Assembly (NCBI RefSeq): GCF_016586355.1
Contig: NZ_BLYI01000062.1
Coordinates: 62,001-126,000, forward strand
Direction of reading: 5' to 3'
Origin: Anaerostipes butyraticus
GTDB taxonomy: Bacteria; Bacillota; Clostridia; Lachnospirales; Lachnospiraceae
Length of the DNA: 64,000 nucleotides
Shown here: positions 1-9,616 of the stretch, in pieces
Position numbering within the stretch: position 1 is the first letter of the stretch
Layout: each line of letters starts with the position of its first letter
Translations under genes and position numbers: made by a program
The notes under the pieces: model-generated
Databases searched by the model: none
What the model was told of the DNA's origin: nothing
The model's input: the letters and a program-made list of their open reading frames with translations, nothing else

Positions 1-61
1 TTTTTACAAGCTCCCATAGCAGGAACCTGTACTTCTTAAAATTCTCAATATAAGTTTTCAT
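1..61 (-). CDS. Polysaccharide ABC exporter permease, N-terminal fragment
   Basis: Only the first 20 codons are inside the window; the gene continues beyond base 1. The start at 61 has a good ribosome site (GGAGAAAGG) just upstream. The residues MKTYIENFKKYRFLLWELVK match the usual beginning of ABC-2 type permeases of the Wzm/TagG/RfbA family, where the segment RFLLWELV precedes the KRDIKLKYRRS stretch. Such permeases export teichoic acid or O-polysaccharide chains with a Wzt/TagH ATPase. The polymer genes that follow on the same strand fit this role. The family call rests on a short stretch plus context. Confidence 0.6.
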   Translation of the reverse strand, partial: MKTYIENFKKYRFLLWELVK

Positions 62-134
62 TACCTTTCTCCATTTTCGAACATTCTCTGCTTTATTATA
101 CTATCGAATGCGCAATTATTCAACATTTCCGGTA

Positions 135-1190
135 CTAAAACTTACCAATCATAAACTTTGCTCTTTCATTAATAAATGTAATAATGGAATATTCCAGAAT
201 CAGTACAATGGCCAGAGCTCCCAGGCTGTCCAAATAGTATCTCCAGGACAGCGCTTCCACGGCTCCGGATATTTCCTGCCATCCCACTTTTCCGACAGCC
301 AGGATATAAAACGCTCTCTGTGTCGACATAAGAATCAGGGAGTTCCTGCCAAAATAATTAAGGATTGGAAAACTCCAGTATTTTTCCAAAAACTGAAATA
401 CAAACAGGGCTCCGAACGATCCCAGAATTCCTCCGATGAAAAATAATTCCGGGTGAATGCCAAAATCCATATGATTCATATCCACTTCCATATTCTGCTG
501 TGACAGATAAATATTGATAACAGAAAATATAATCCCTGCCCCAAACAGCAGTTCCCCGTTTTGGATCTGCTGACATAATCTGCAGCCCAGATATCCAATG
601 TACAGATACCACAATGCTACAATGGTTTTCCCTGCCGGAAACAGCACAAAAGACACTCTTTCATACCACAGCGGCGACAAAACCATCTGCAGCTGTTCCA
701 GATATCCGCCGTACCATGTGGCAATTAGCGGTGGCAGCAGAATCACCAGCAGTTTCACTATTCTCGGAGCATATCGAATCAAACAGTAAAACAAAATTTC
801 TGCAAAGAACAGCACCGGCAGAAACCAGAGAGCAAAAATACCTCTCAAAGTAATGGTCGCAAAAATGTAGGATTTGATAGAATCCATATTGACCGCATTC
901 TGCAGGACCATAGCAAAATAACGAAAAGTAATTCCAAATGCACTGAACAGCACATATGGCACCATCAATGATTTGAGCAGTTTAAAAACATATCTTTTCA
1001 AAGTCTGTTTCTCATAAGAATTTGTATAGCAGATCAAATATCCTGCTGCAACAAAGAAAATACTCAATTTCATGGATGACATCCACTGATCCAGAGGATT
1101 TGCCAGGGTTGTCACATGCCCCAAAGTTACCATCAATATTCCTAACCCCTTGCATAAATCAATATACTTTATTCGATTCTTTTCTTCCAT
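135..1190 (-). CDS. Acyltransferase 3 family membrane protein
   Basis: A 351-residue polytopic protein with about ten hydrophobic segments. The beginning, RIKYIDLCKGLGILMVTLGH, is the classic acyltransferase 3 (OafA/OatA/WecH) signature: first membrane helix after a YID motif, with a His in GH. Members transfer acyl groups, usually acetyl, from the cytoplasm onto extracytoplasmic sugars or polymers. No SGNH esterase-like domain follows, so it is the membrane-only type. It lies between the exporter permease and the TagF-like genes on the same strand and probably decorates the same polymer. The acyl donor and acceptor cannot be read from sequence. Confidence 0.85.
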   Translation of the reverse strand: MEEKNRIKYIDLCKGLGILMVTLGHVTTLANPLDQWMSSMKLSIFFVAAGYLICYTNSYEKQTLKRYVFKLLKSLMVPYVLFSAFGITFRYFAMVLQNAVNMDSIKSYIFATITLRGIFALWFLPVLFFAEILFYCLIRYAPRIVKLLVILLPPLIATWYGGYLEQLQMVLSPLWYERVSFVLFPAGKTIVALWYLYIGYLGCRLCQQIQNGELLFGAGIIFSVINIYLSQQNMEVDMNHMDFGIHPELFFIGGILGSFGALFVFQFLEKYWSFPILNYFGRNSLILMSTQRAFYILAVGKVGWQEISGAVEALSWRYYLDSLGALAIVLILEYSIITFINERAKFMIGKF

Positions 1191-1271
1191 TTTTTATCCT
1201 TCTACACTCTCTAACTTATTTTTTATCATCCTCCTACACTTACCTCTTTTATCCTTTTCTTATATTTTTAA

Positions 1272-4200
1272 CTAATATCCTTTGCTGATAATATACTGAT
1301 ACGTCCTTTTACTATTATTATTATCTCGATATTCAAAATAGTAATCTCTCATTTCAGCATATTTTTTTTCTTCTTCAAAATCATTTTTCACATATTTTTT
1401 TATACCATCTATCAACTCCTCATATTTTATGTACCGTTCTCCAAATAATGCATGTTCCATATCTAAATAACTTCCATGTACCTGCATATAAACATCATAA
1501 TCAAATTGATAAAATAATACTGGTTTTGCAAGATAATAAACATCCCAGCAGACACTTGAATAATCTGTGATCAACATAGAACATTTTTTCATAATTTCAT
1601 TCAACGGTTCAGTTCCAAATGGTATTAGTTCCAAGTTTTCCCCGCTGACATTAAATTCACTTAAATAATCTTTAAATTTGGGATGTATATAAAATACCAA
1701 TTTTACATTATTCTCTTTTAAAATTTCAGCTAATCTTTTACTTTGGAGAAGTTTCATATAGTTATAATAGTAATCACTATTCTTGAATTCTTCCGCACTC
1801 TTCTCTTCCAGCCAAGATCTCCATGTCGGCATCGCCAAAATAATTCTCTCATCTTTTTTGGATGTATCCTCCAATACATCCCATCTCGTAAATCCTAAAA
1901 TTGGTACATTTTCCGGCTTATAGCCAAAATTATCCACTACTATTTTTTGTTCAAATTCCGAAGTTGTTGTAAAATACGTCATAGGACTTGATCCTTTTCG
2001 ACCAAAAATCCCATCTACCCTTTTTAAAGCTGTTACTCCATGCTGAAGGAATAAAATATCTTTTTTAGAAATCCTGTTAGAGATAAAATTCGGTTTTGCT
2101 CTCCATATGTAAAGATGTTTTTTCGAGTCTGAGCCTACATATATTTTAGATGCCAGCGCATACAAGATATGTTTAAAGCTCATAAATGGAATTACCTGAT
2201 TACCATATTGACACATTTTATTCCAATCAGCAGAATTTCGATCAATAATATAATAAATGTGTTTTTTTTCTTCTTCTATCAAATTCTCCATACAATATTT
2301 GAAAAAGAAGTATCCATTATCCTGTGCCATTGAACAAAATTTTTCAAAAACCAGCCAAATACGTTTTTTTCTCCAGTACGGATATAAAACTATAAATACA
2401 AATAGAGCTGATAATTCTTTCATTTTTGTGCATATTCCATCATACTTAGATATATGCCGATAAGTTAAAGCTAATTTATGCCCCATTGTTGGATATGGGA
2501 AAACAATATGTTCATTTTTTGCTTTGCAATGCTGACTCCAGAGCATCATCTGTATTCTTTGCTTTTTATTTAAATACGGGCTTATCTGAATTTCTTCTCC
2601 ATTTTTCTCTGTGATAAGAAAAATATCCCAAAATAATTCTTCTAAATCAATTTCCATCATATTCATGCGAGCGTTAACGATCCAATATCCTTTTTCTTCA
2701 CTCACATCATATTGAAAAGAATACTCGATCTTTTCTAACTTGCTTCGATAAGACAAAACAATATCTCGTATTGGTTTGTCCTGCTTCTTAAATTTCATTT
2801 TTATTCTTATATCAGAAGCAGACAATCTATAGCTTATTACTTGTCCTCGAACAGTTTGTGAAATTAATTTTTTTCTACTTCCAACAAAAATGGAAAGATA
2901 ACCTTTTCCAAATGTCATATATGGAATTACTTTAATCTCTTTTTTCTTTTTACCTGCCAGTTTTGCATTTTCAAAATTAAATTCATCCATATAAAGTGAA
3001 GACTTATCCAATTCGTCTGCAAGTTTTTTTCTTTGATGATACAGTTTTTTATCTACCAGATAATACGGATAGATCTCTCCTTCCTTATCTTTTATTTCTG
3101 CCATCAGCAAATATCTTTTATTTTCTGCTAAAACAGGCTCACTCAATATCATTCTAAAATTTTCTATAATTTTTCCCGATTTTTTTTCTTCATATGATAT
3201 ATTACGAACCCACAATATATTTCCGAAATTATCAGTAATTAAAATTTTTGTAAGTTCTCCATATTTTATTTCCCCAAAGTCTAATTCTAATTGCTTTTTC
3301 TTTGTCGTAATTGTTATAGATAATGTTTTTTTTGATTTTACATGGAATGTTTCATTTCGTTCTCCATGATAATATTCATCTATAAATTCTGAATTCACAG
3401 GAAGCTCCCCAAACAACCTCTTTATTTCTCTTTTGTGAAGTTCTATTTCTATTTGGGGATTTTTATTTCTCCTAAATTCCTCCAAAAATGTTCTTGGCAT
3501 ACTTTTTGTAACAAAAATGAAATTAAATTTTTCTAAATAATTATCATATAAATAACTACTCAACTCCGCATTAAAGTAGTTTTTCTCAAATATAACTATA
3601 TCATCTTTATTTTTAACAACTTTCGCCACTGTATTTAATGCCTCTTTTGTTCGTACAGCTGGATAGAAGTGAACTTTTCTTCTAACTTTTTTATTAAACC
3701 CATAATCAATAATCGGAAGACCACAATTATTACTTTTAAAAATCAACTTCGCTGTCTTTTTTGCTGCATCAACTGAATCATACTGGATAAAAGTTTTTTC
3801 ATAAGTTCCATCCTTTTCATAAGAATCAGCTCGAAATTCTTCATTCACTATATAATCCACCAGCTCGCTTATATTATATATTTTCTTAAATGGCAATTTT
3901 TTTATATCGAAATACATTCCACGATCGTGCAAATATTCCTCGTAATCGTATAAAAAAAGAACAATTGGCTTTCTTGTAATTGAAAAATCAAAAAAAACAC
4001 TGGAATAATCTGTAATCAGCATATCCACACTATTTAGAAACTCATATTTTTCCACATTATTTGGAAACGGATAAATATGTTCGTATTTATCCAATACAAC
4101 ATCTTGTTGCAACATTGGATGGAAATTGACATAAAGTTTTTGGTTTGCTTTCAAATTTTTATCTAAATAAGCCAATATTTTTTCTGTTTCTTGGCTATAT

Positions 4201-4922
4201 TTAACAATATCCACATCATGATTGCTTTTCCCTCTCCAAGTAGGCATATAGGCCATCGTCGTATACTCACTATTTCCAAGCCTATTTGATACCTCTGCCG
4301 CTTTGGTTTCATTCAAAAATACACTATTTCTTGGATAACCATTCATTACAACTTTCCCTGTATATAGTTGATTTAAATTATAGTCTTCCATTATAACATC
4401 TTTGGTAAATTCGTTTGGAAACATAATATAAGTTGCCTGTAAAAAATTATGCTGAACATTATACATAGATTCAATTCCAAAACGCATTTTCTTCCCTAAT
4501 GTCTTTAAAGGAGTTCCATGCCATGTCTGTAAATATGTTTGCTCCGGTCGACGAATAAAAAAAGCTGGAAATGAACTATTATTAATCAAATATTTTGATG
4601 TTGCCAAGACTTTTGCATATTTAAATGTAGTAATATCTACCAAGCGAATCCTCAAGCCCATATCAGAAATGACTTTTTTATCCCGTTTTATATTATTCGT
4701 TGCAAAATATATTTTATACTTCCTTTTCTTGTCCATTTTTAATAATTCTAAAAGTACAGCTAACGGCGAATCTGATATATTTTTTCCATGAAATGACTCA
4801 AATAAAACCTGGTGTTGTTTTACCCTTGAATGTTTATAATGCCATGCAAAAACATATTTTAACATGGGTGCTTTGGCTAATATTTCTCTAATAACTTGTA
4901 TTATTTTTCTTAACTTATTCAT
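1272..4922 (-). CDS. Tandem TagF-like CDP-polyol phosphotransferase
   Basis: A 1216-residue protein with two complete Glyphos_transf (TagF/TagB) domains. The first has TWHGTP around residue 135 and TDYSS around 305; the second has LQHG near 960 and TDYSS near 1116. These His-Gly and Asp-Tyr-Ser-Ser motifs are the active-site signatures of enzymes that move glycerol- or ribitol-phosphate from CDP-polyol to teichoic-acid-like polymers at the inner membrane face. The roughly 450 residues between are beta-rich and unassigned. I start at 4922 because AAGGAACG precedes that ATG; the upstream ATG at 4946 has no ribosome site. The gene is very AT-rich, which suggests transfer. Two catalytic domains may add two different units or act as primer and polymerase. 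Confidence 0.85.
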   Translation of the reverse strand: MNKLRKIIQVIREILAKAPMLKYVFAWHYKHSRVKQHQVLFESFHGKNISDSPLAVLLELLKMDKKRKYKIYFATNNIKRDKKVISDMGLRIRLVDITTFKYAKVLATSKYLINNSSFPAFFIRRPEQTYLQTWHGTPLKTLGKKMRFGIESMYNVQHNFLQATYIMFPNEFTKDVIMEDYNLNQLYTGKVVMNGYPRNSVFLNETKAAEVSNRLGNSEYTTMAYMPTWRGKSNHDVDIVKYSQETEKILAYLDKNLKANQKLYVNFHPMLQQDVVLDKYEHIYPFPNNVEKYEFLNSVDMLITDYSSVFFDFSITRKPIVLFLYDYEEYLHDRGMYFDIKKLPFKKIYNISELVDYIVNEEFRADSYEKDGTYEKTFIQYDSVDAAKKTAKLIFKSNNCGLPIIDYGFNKKVRRKVHFYPAVRTKEALNTVAKVVKNKDDIVIFEKNYFNAELSSYLYDNYLEKFNFIFVTKSMPRTFLEEFRRNKNPQIEIELHKREIKRLFGELPVNSEFIDEYYHGERNETFHVKSKKTLSITITTKKKQLELDFGEIKYGELTKILITDNFGNILWVRNISYEEKKSGKIIENFRMILSEPVLAENKRYLLMAEIKDKEGEIYPYYLVDKKLYHQRKKLADELDKSSLYMDEFNFENAKLAGKKKKEIKVIPYMTFGKGYLSIFVGSRKKLISQTVRGQVISYRLSASDIRIKMKFKKQDKPIRDIVLSYRSKLEKIEYSFQYDVSEEKGYWIVNARMNMMEIDLEELFWDIFLITEKNGEEIQISPYLNKKQRIQMMLWSQHCKAKNEHIVFPYPTMGHKLALTYRHISKYDGICTKMKELSALFVFIVLYPYWRKKRIWLVFEKFCSMAQDNGYFFFKYCMENLIEEEKKHIYYIIDRNSADWNKMCQYGNQVIPFMSFKHILYALASKIYVGSDSKKHLYIWRAKPNFISNRISKKDILFLQHGVTALKRVDGIFGRKGSSPMTYFTTTSEFEQKIVVDNFGYKPENVPILGFTRWDVLEDTSKKDERIILAMPTWRSWLEEKSAEEFKNSDYYYNYMKLLQSKRLAEILKENNVKLVFYIHPKFKDYLSEFNVSGENLELIPFGTEPLNEIMKKCSMLITDYSSVCWDVYYLAKPVLFYQFDYDVYMQVHGSYLDMEHALFGERYIKYEELIDGIKKYVKNDFEEEKKYAEMRDYYFEYRDNNNSKRTYQYIISKGY

Positions 4923-4997
4923 ACGTTCCTTCGGTCCCTTCCTCATTCCATGTATACAAACCCACTCAGCCTTCTTTCTATACTACAAATAGCACTT

Positions 4998-5504
4998 TTA
5001 CAAAAGCTGCATATTGGCGACTATCGCTTTCATTTTACCTACTTTTGAATTATTAGGTACCATTTCTATCAATTTATTCTTCCTTTGAGCAAGCATCCAA
5101 TTTCTTCCAACATAAATAAATCTTTTGTTTTCAAAACGTTCTCTTTGTTTTTCATTTTTAAAGTTTATCTCTGCCTTAATTCTATTTCCATAAAGTAAAC
5201 TCTCTATTCCAAATCTCTTACCTTTTAATTTATCCACAGCAAATTTTAACTTTATTGAAATCTCATCTTCTGATGTCTTCTCCCAATTAACCGAATAATT
5301 CTCTTTGGGAATACTAATAGAAACATCAATTTTTTCAATTTGAGGTACAAATTTTGAATTCAATTTACCACACATATACATTTCTGCATTTTGAATTTTT
5401 ATATCCGAGATTTGAAATATACCTCCTTTCCACTCGTCTACTAATTGATTTTTTTCATCATACCATATAATTCTATTTGCATTATAAGCCAAAAACTCTC
5501 CCAT
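4998..5504 (-). CDS. Small unknown protein of the teichoic-like locus
   Basis: A 168-residue protein with no signal peptide or membrane segment. I do not recognise a family. The pattern of alternating hydrophobic and charged residues suggests a beta-sandwich, and it resembles in style the non-catalytic beta-rich linker regions of the neighbouring TagF-like proteins. It has a good ribosome site (AAGGAG) and starts 10 bases after the stop of the GT2-TagF fusion gene, so it is co-transcribed with it. It could be an accessory or binding domain split off from such an enzyme. AT content matches the neighbours. Confidence 0.6.
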   Translation of the reverse strand: MGEFLAYNANRIIWYDEKNQLVDEWKGGIFQISDIKIQNAEMYMCGKLNSKFVPQIEKIDVSISIPKENYSVNWEKTSEDEISIKLKFAVDKLKGKRFGIESLLYGNRIKAEINFKNEKQRERFENKRFIYVGRNWMLAQRKNKLIEMVPNNSKVGKMKAIVANMQLL

Positions 5505-5514
5505 ATATTACTCC

Positions 5515-8193
5515 TTAAAATCGCTCCAACATTACATCATAAACTCGTTTACAATTATTTCGATCCAAATATTTAAAAAACTTCTTTGTCCTTCTTAAGT
5601 ATTCTTCTTCCAATTTGAATCCGTTATTAATATATTTTTCTATTTGCTGGATCAAATCTGCCTCATTATGTACAACCTTTCCCATTCCCATTGTATCGTA
5701 ATCAAAATATCCACTCGCTAAATGATTTGATCTAACATGATAATAAATTACCGGTTTCTTCAAATACGCAAAATCAAAAAAAGTAGAAGAATAATCTGTA
5801 ATTAAAAGTTTGCCCTTTCCAAATAGTTTCTGATATGACCATGAATCCGGTGCTAACACTATATTGTCACTAAATTCAAAATCTTCAATCTGTTTCATCA
5901 TATTAGGGTGAGGCTTAAATAATATTTTATATCCACTCTTTTTTAAAACCTCATTTAGTTTTTTATCATTGAGGAAATCATTGATTTCTTTATATAATCT
6001 ACTATGTTTAAATTCCGGACTATATACAGGCATTCCATCTTCTAATTTTAAAACAGAGCTATCCCATGTCGGTAAATATAAAATATAATTTTCTGAAAAA
6101 TCTTTTAAATTATCATACCTCGGGAATCCAGATAAAATAATTTCTCCATTATCATATCCATACTTTCCCTTTACTATAGATTCATATTCATATGGTGATG
6201 CAGTAACAAATATTTTCAAATCTTTATTTAATTTATGCAGCCACTCTGACAAATCATCCTTTGTAATACCGTGCTGCAAGAAAACTCTTTTGGCCGTTAA
6301 AAATCCCGTAAAATATTTTGTCATTTTATCTGGGAATGGACTATATGTATGATTGTTCGCATGAGACGAAATAATTACATCTGCTTCCATCATCGCCAAC
6401 TGATGCTCTTTGGATCCGTATTTTAATACAGTTCCATATTGCTTCATTCGCTTATAATCAACACTATCTTCCGAAACCACAAAATATTTTCTTATTCCAT
6501 CATTTTGCTGAACTGCATATCGAAATAAGTGTTCTGCATTATCATCTGCTTTATTGGGACGATCCATAAAGACCCAGGTTTTTATATGTTTCTTGGATTT
6601 CAAACAATCCAGATATTCTTTTCTCACTTTCTTTATACTGGACAATTCATTTCTTTTCAAATTTTCTCTGGTTTTTATTTCTTCTATAAATTCATTTTCA
6701 TACTTCGCTGCCAATTCTGGTGTATATTTTTGAACTCTTAAAGCATCTAACTCTTTTGAAACTAAATATCCACTCTCCAAAAGATACATCTTCTTATACT
6801 TATTACTCAATTTAGCAAGATTCGATCCGCCAATTTTCATTACTGTATCTACACCACCAAGATGCAATATACATGAAATCTTCATATCATCTTTTATTGC
6901 AAGCTCTGGTGTCTTAAAATAAAATCTCCTCTTTATGTCTTCATTTAAAGCAAATGTATCAGATCTCCAGTCATCCTTTTCTATGACTGGATATTCCCTT
7001 CTTTCACCTTGACAATCAGTAATTATAGACAGACCTATTTTTTCTTTTGGAATTGCCCCTCCAATTTTCCCTTCCAGCAATATTGTGTCATTCTTTATCT
7101 CAATTATCTCAATAAATACTTTTACCGATTTAACCGTTGATAGAATAAAATTCTTCCATACAACAAACTGATCTTCTTCTCCTGAGATAATTTTATATTG
7201 TTTTTCCATCTCCTCTATAGGAATCTTATATTTTATTGATAACATAAATATTTTGTGGATTATAGGATATCTATTCAAATACATTATTGATCTATCATCT
7301 ATTTCTTGTAATAATTCGGAAACTTCCTCTAAAAATTTTCCTTTCCCTTCTTCACCAAATACCTCTTCATCCACTTCTTTACGGCGTAATTTCCATTTTA
7401 AATCATATAAAATTAAATTTTCCAGATATTTAGAAATATGTCCTTTTCCGCTGAGCTGCTTTTCATATTTTATCAGACTCCAGTATAAAAATCGAATAAC
7501 CGGGAAATAATTATCATATGATTTTTTTGACTTCTGCATCGCTGAATCATCGCTGGCCCGAAATCGATACATATATGCTGTATCACTTATAACCCCATAT
7601 TTTCTTTTTTGCAAAATGCACTTATTGATTAATTCCGCATCTTCTCCATATTTCAATTTTGTAAGGAAGCGGAATTTCTGTACAACTTCACGTCTTATAA
7701 ACGAACTGCTAATGTGCATTTGAACAGCTTCATATTCTCGATCAATATCTACAACTCTGGTTTCAGAGAATTTCCAATTTAAAATATGATTTCCTTCCTT
7801 TGCATCAAAATATATAAGCGGAAGTGAAACTACATCTACATCATGTCTTTCAAAAAATTGCAATACCTTTTCACATGCATCTTCTTTCAATTTATCATCT
7901 GCATCCATAAAATTAATAAATTTTCCTGTCGCCTTTTTAAGCCCTAAGTTCCTTGCTGAGCTAACTCCCCCATTTTCTTTATCAATCACAATAACGCTAT
8001 CAGGATATTTTTTTTCATACTTCCTACAGATATCTAAGCTTGTATCTTTACTTCCATCATTCACCAGTATCAACTGTATCTTATCAATTCCCAGCGTTTG
8101 ATTAACAATACTTTCAATTGCCTCCTCCAAATATGATTCCATATTATATACCGCTGTTACAACTGAAATCATTGGTCTCTTATTGATTCTCAA
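5515..8193 (-). CDS. GT2 glycosyltransferase fused to TagF-like domain
   Basis: An 892-residue two-domain enzyme. Residues 1 to about 230 are a family 2 glycosyltransferase (ISVVTAVYNMESYLEEAI, LVNDGSKD, FMDADD as the DxD nucleotide-sugar motif). From about 560 on is a TagF-like CDP-glycerol/ribitol phosphotransferase with LQHG near 639 and TDYSS near 801. The combination would make a polymer repeat of sugar and polyol-phosphate at the cytoplasmic membrane face. Translation starts at TTG 8193: AAGGAG sits 8 bases upstream and no ATG has a better site. Next gene downstream is 10 bases away. Strongly AT-rich, like the preceding TagF gene. Fusions of this type occur in capsule and teichoic loci. 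Confidence 0.85.
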   Translation of the reverse strand: MRINKRPMISVVTAVYNMESYLEEAIESIVNQTLGIDKIQLILVNDGSKDTSLDICRKYEKKYPDSVIVIDKENGGVSSARNLGLKKATGKFINFMDADDKLKEDACEKVLQFFERHDVDVVSLPLIYFDAKEGNHILNWKFSETRVVDIDREYEAVQMHISSSFIRREVVQKFRFLTKLKYGEDAELINKCILQKRKYGVISDTAYMYRFRASDDSAMQKSKKSYDNYFPVIRFLYWSLIKYEKQLSGKGHISKYLENLILYDLKWKLRRKEVDEEVFGEEGKGKFLEEVSELLQEIDDRSIMYLNRYPIIHKIFMLSIKYKIPIEEMEKQYKIISGEEDQFVVWKNFILSTVKSVKVFIEIIEIKNDTILLEGKIGGAIPKEKIGLSIITDCQGERREYPVIEKDDWRSDTFALNEDIKRRFYFKTPELAIKDDMKISCILHLGGVDTVMKIGGSNLAKLSNKYKKMYLLESGYLVSKELDALRVQKYTPELAAKYENEFIEEIKTRENLKRNELSSIKKVRKEYLDCLKSKKHIKTWVFMDRPNKADDNAEHLFRYAVQQNDGIRKYFVVSEDSVDYKRMKQYGTVLKYGSKEHQLAMMEADVIISSHANNHTYSPFPDKMTKYFTGFLTAKRVFLQHGITKDDLSEWLHKLNKDLKIFVTASPYEYESIVKGKYGYDNGEIILSGFPRYDNLKDFSENYILYLPTWDSSVLKLEDGMPVYSPEFKHSRLYKEINDFLNDKKLNEVLKKSGYKILFKPHPNMMKQIEDFEFSDNIVLAPDSWSYQKLFGKGKLLITDYSSTFFDFAYLKKPVIYYHVRSNHLASGYFDYDTMGMGKVVHNEADLIQQIEKYINNGFKLEEEYLRRTKKFFKYLDRNNCKRVYDVMLERF

Positions 8194-8209
8194 CTTTCTA
8201 TCTCCTTTC

Positions 8210-9313
8210 TTATCCTCTTTCTGTCAATTGTCCTATCTTTTGACTGCATATTTCTTTCATCCGTCTAAGTTTGTCATTCCATCTGATGAGCTTTTTAAAA
8301 TATTCAATTAATATAGATAGACATATCGTAACAATTAATAAAAATATCAGAATCAACCCTGCATAACGAAAAGAATATGTTAATTTATTAAACCATATTT
8401 CTCTTATAAACGTATGGATATAGAACATATTCGCAGAATGTCGTCCTAAAAACTCAAAAATTGAATTTATTTTTCGCTTTTTATAAAAACAATCATATAA
8501 AATTAAAATCATTATTACAGGTATCAGACTATTAACAATTAGTCGTATATGTGCCCATCCCCAAGGATGTGGCCGTAAATAAATCAATACTATAAAAATA
8601 AAATAAATAATCACTCTTTTTATCCAACAAGTAACTTTATTAAGTCTAATCCATTGATAGATTTTTTGAAACCATTTCAAATCTGCAAAACAAATGCCCA
8701 GAGGAATAACAAGCAGCCAACGGTTCATATTATCAACTTCTTCTACTCCCAAAAGCAGGCAAATTATTGTTAATGGAATAATTAGTATACTATATTTTTT
8801 GTACAAAGCTATTGCAAATGGTAAAACAACAATAAATAGGACTGTTAAGCTTAAATACCACCAAGTGGTTGTCAACATTGGAGTATCAAAAAAGCTGCTT
8901 AATCCAAACATGTCTAAAATAAAATTACAAACATGATTTACAATACCCTGCCCATATTCATCATATGACATAAATGCAGACACAATTTGACAAAAGAAAA
9001 AAGGAATCCAAAATCCTCCCAATAACCCAATATAGCGTCCTGCTACAAATTGAATTTTTTCTTTTATAGTTAAATCTAAATTCAAATTCTTATTTTTTAT
9101 CGTTAATGTCATTCCAAATACTGATAAAAACGCAAACATACCTACACATATATTCATACTGTCAGAAATAAACATTCCCGTCTTCTGTGACAACGGGAAA
9201 AAAACAACATCTACTCCACTTAATCTTGAATAGCTGGAAAAGCAATGATAACAGTATAAAAAAATTATTGCAAAGCCCTTCATTAACAAAGTATCATTTT
9301 TTGAAAAATTCAT
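8210..9313 (-). CDS. Second acyltransferase 3-like membrane protein
   Basis: A 367-residue polytopic protein with about ten membrane segments. The N-terminus (LLMKGFAIIFLYCYHCF) and the C-terminal EFLGRHSANMFYIHTFI are typical of acyltransferase 3 proteins that modify surface polysaccharides. It is the first gene of the AT-rich operon: the promoter at 9355-9383 is just upstream and the GT2-TagF gene begins 16 bases after its stop. The ribosome site is GAGGCG. It is only distantly similar to the acyltransferase at 135-1190, so they probably have different acceptors. Confidence 0.75.
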   Translation of the reverse strand: MNFSKNDTLLMKGFAIIFLYCYHCFSSYSRLSGVDVVFFPLSQKTGMFISDSMNICVGMFAFLSVFGMTLTIKNKNLNLDLTIKEKIQFVAGRYIGLLGGFWIPFFFCQIVSAFMSYDEYGQGIVNHVCNFILDMFGLSSFFDTPMLTTTWWYLSLTVLFIVVLPFAIALYKKYSILIIPLTIICLLLGVEEVDNMNRWLLVIPLGICFADLKWFQKIYQWIRLNKVTCWIKRVIIYFIFIVLIYLRPHPWGWAHIRLIVNSLIPVIMILILYDCFYKKRKINSIFEFLGRHSANMFYIHTFIREIWFNKLTYSFRYAGLILIFLLIVTICLSILIEYFKKLIRWNDKLRRMKEICSQKIGQLTERG

Positions 9314-9354
9314 TCTATCGCCTCTAAATCTGATTTAGTCTATCATTTCACATA

Positions 9355-9383
9355 ACTTTAACACATTTGTAACATTTACGCAA
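9355..9383 (-). promoter_or_regulatory. Promoter of the acyltransferase/TagF operon, with WalR-like box
   Basis: On the minus strand: -35 TTGCGT (9378-9383), 17-base spacer, -10 TAAAGT (9355-9360). The spacer and -10 hold TGTTAC-AAATG-TGTTAA (9358-9374), which fits the WalR consensus TGTWAH-N5-TGTWAH. A site there would block RNA polymerase, so repression would be expected if real. The promoter call is moderate, the operator call weak. Confidence 0.5.
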
Positions 9384-9562
9384 TCTTTCACTCTGTGCAG
9401 AGATACTTTTTTTCTATAGGCAGTTATATTCTTTCAAATCTATCTTTTCCTCATTTTATTTTTTCTTAAATTTTACGTATTTTTTTCATTCTATCATTTC
9501 TATCATTATTAGGCAATATTTCGACTTTTTGAATTATTTAAAATCTTACTTTCAAAAATTAA

Positions 9563-9605
9563 AAGAAGTCTGCTGATAACCCAATAGTCATCTTTCAGAC
9601 TTCTT
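9563..9605 (-). terminator. Terminator of GT cassette 1
   Basis: Perfect 10-base stem AAGAAGTCTG/CAGACTTCTT, partly paired interior, followed on the minus strand by TTTTAATTTTT. It lies 12 bases past the stop of the GT2 gene. The same outer stem ends the paralogous cassette at 16832-16876. Confidence 0.85.
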
Positions 9606-9616
9606 ATATAATATAT

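Larger units (their letters stand above)
9314..9616. other. Gene-free AT-rich stretch between two envelope operons
   Basis: About 300 bases without a credible coding region. It contains the terminator of the downstream-reading GT cassette at 9563-9605 and the promoter at 9355-9383. The roughly 180 bases between them are highly AT-rich with T/A runs and no clear further signal. Possibly an UP-element-like or curved stretch, but nothing decisive is visible. Confidence 0.7.
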
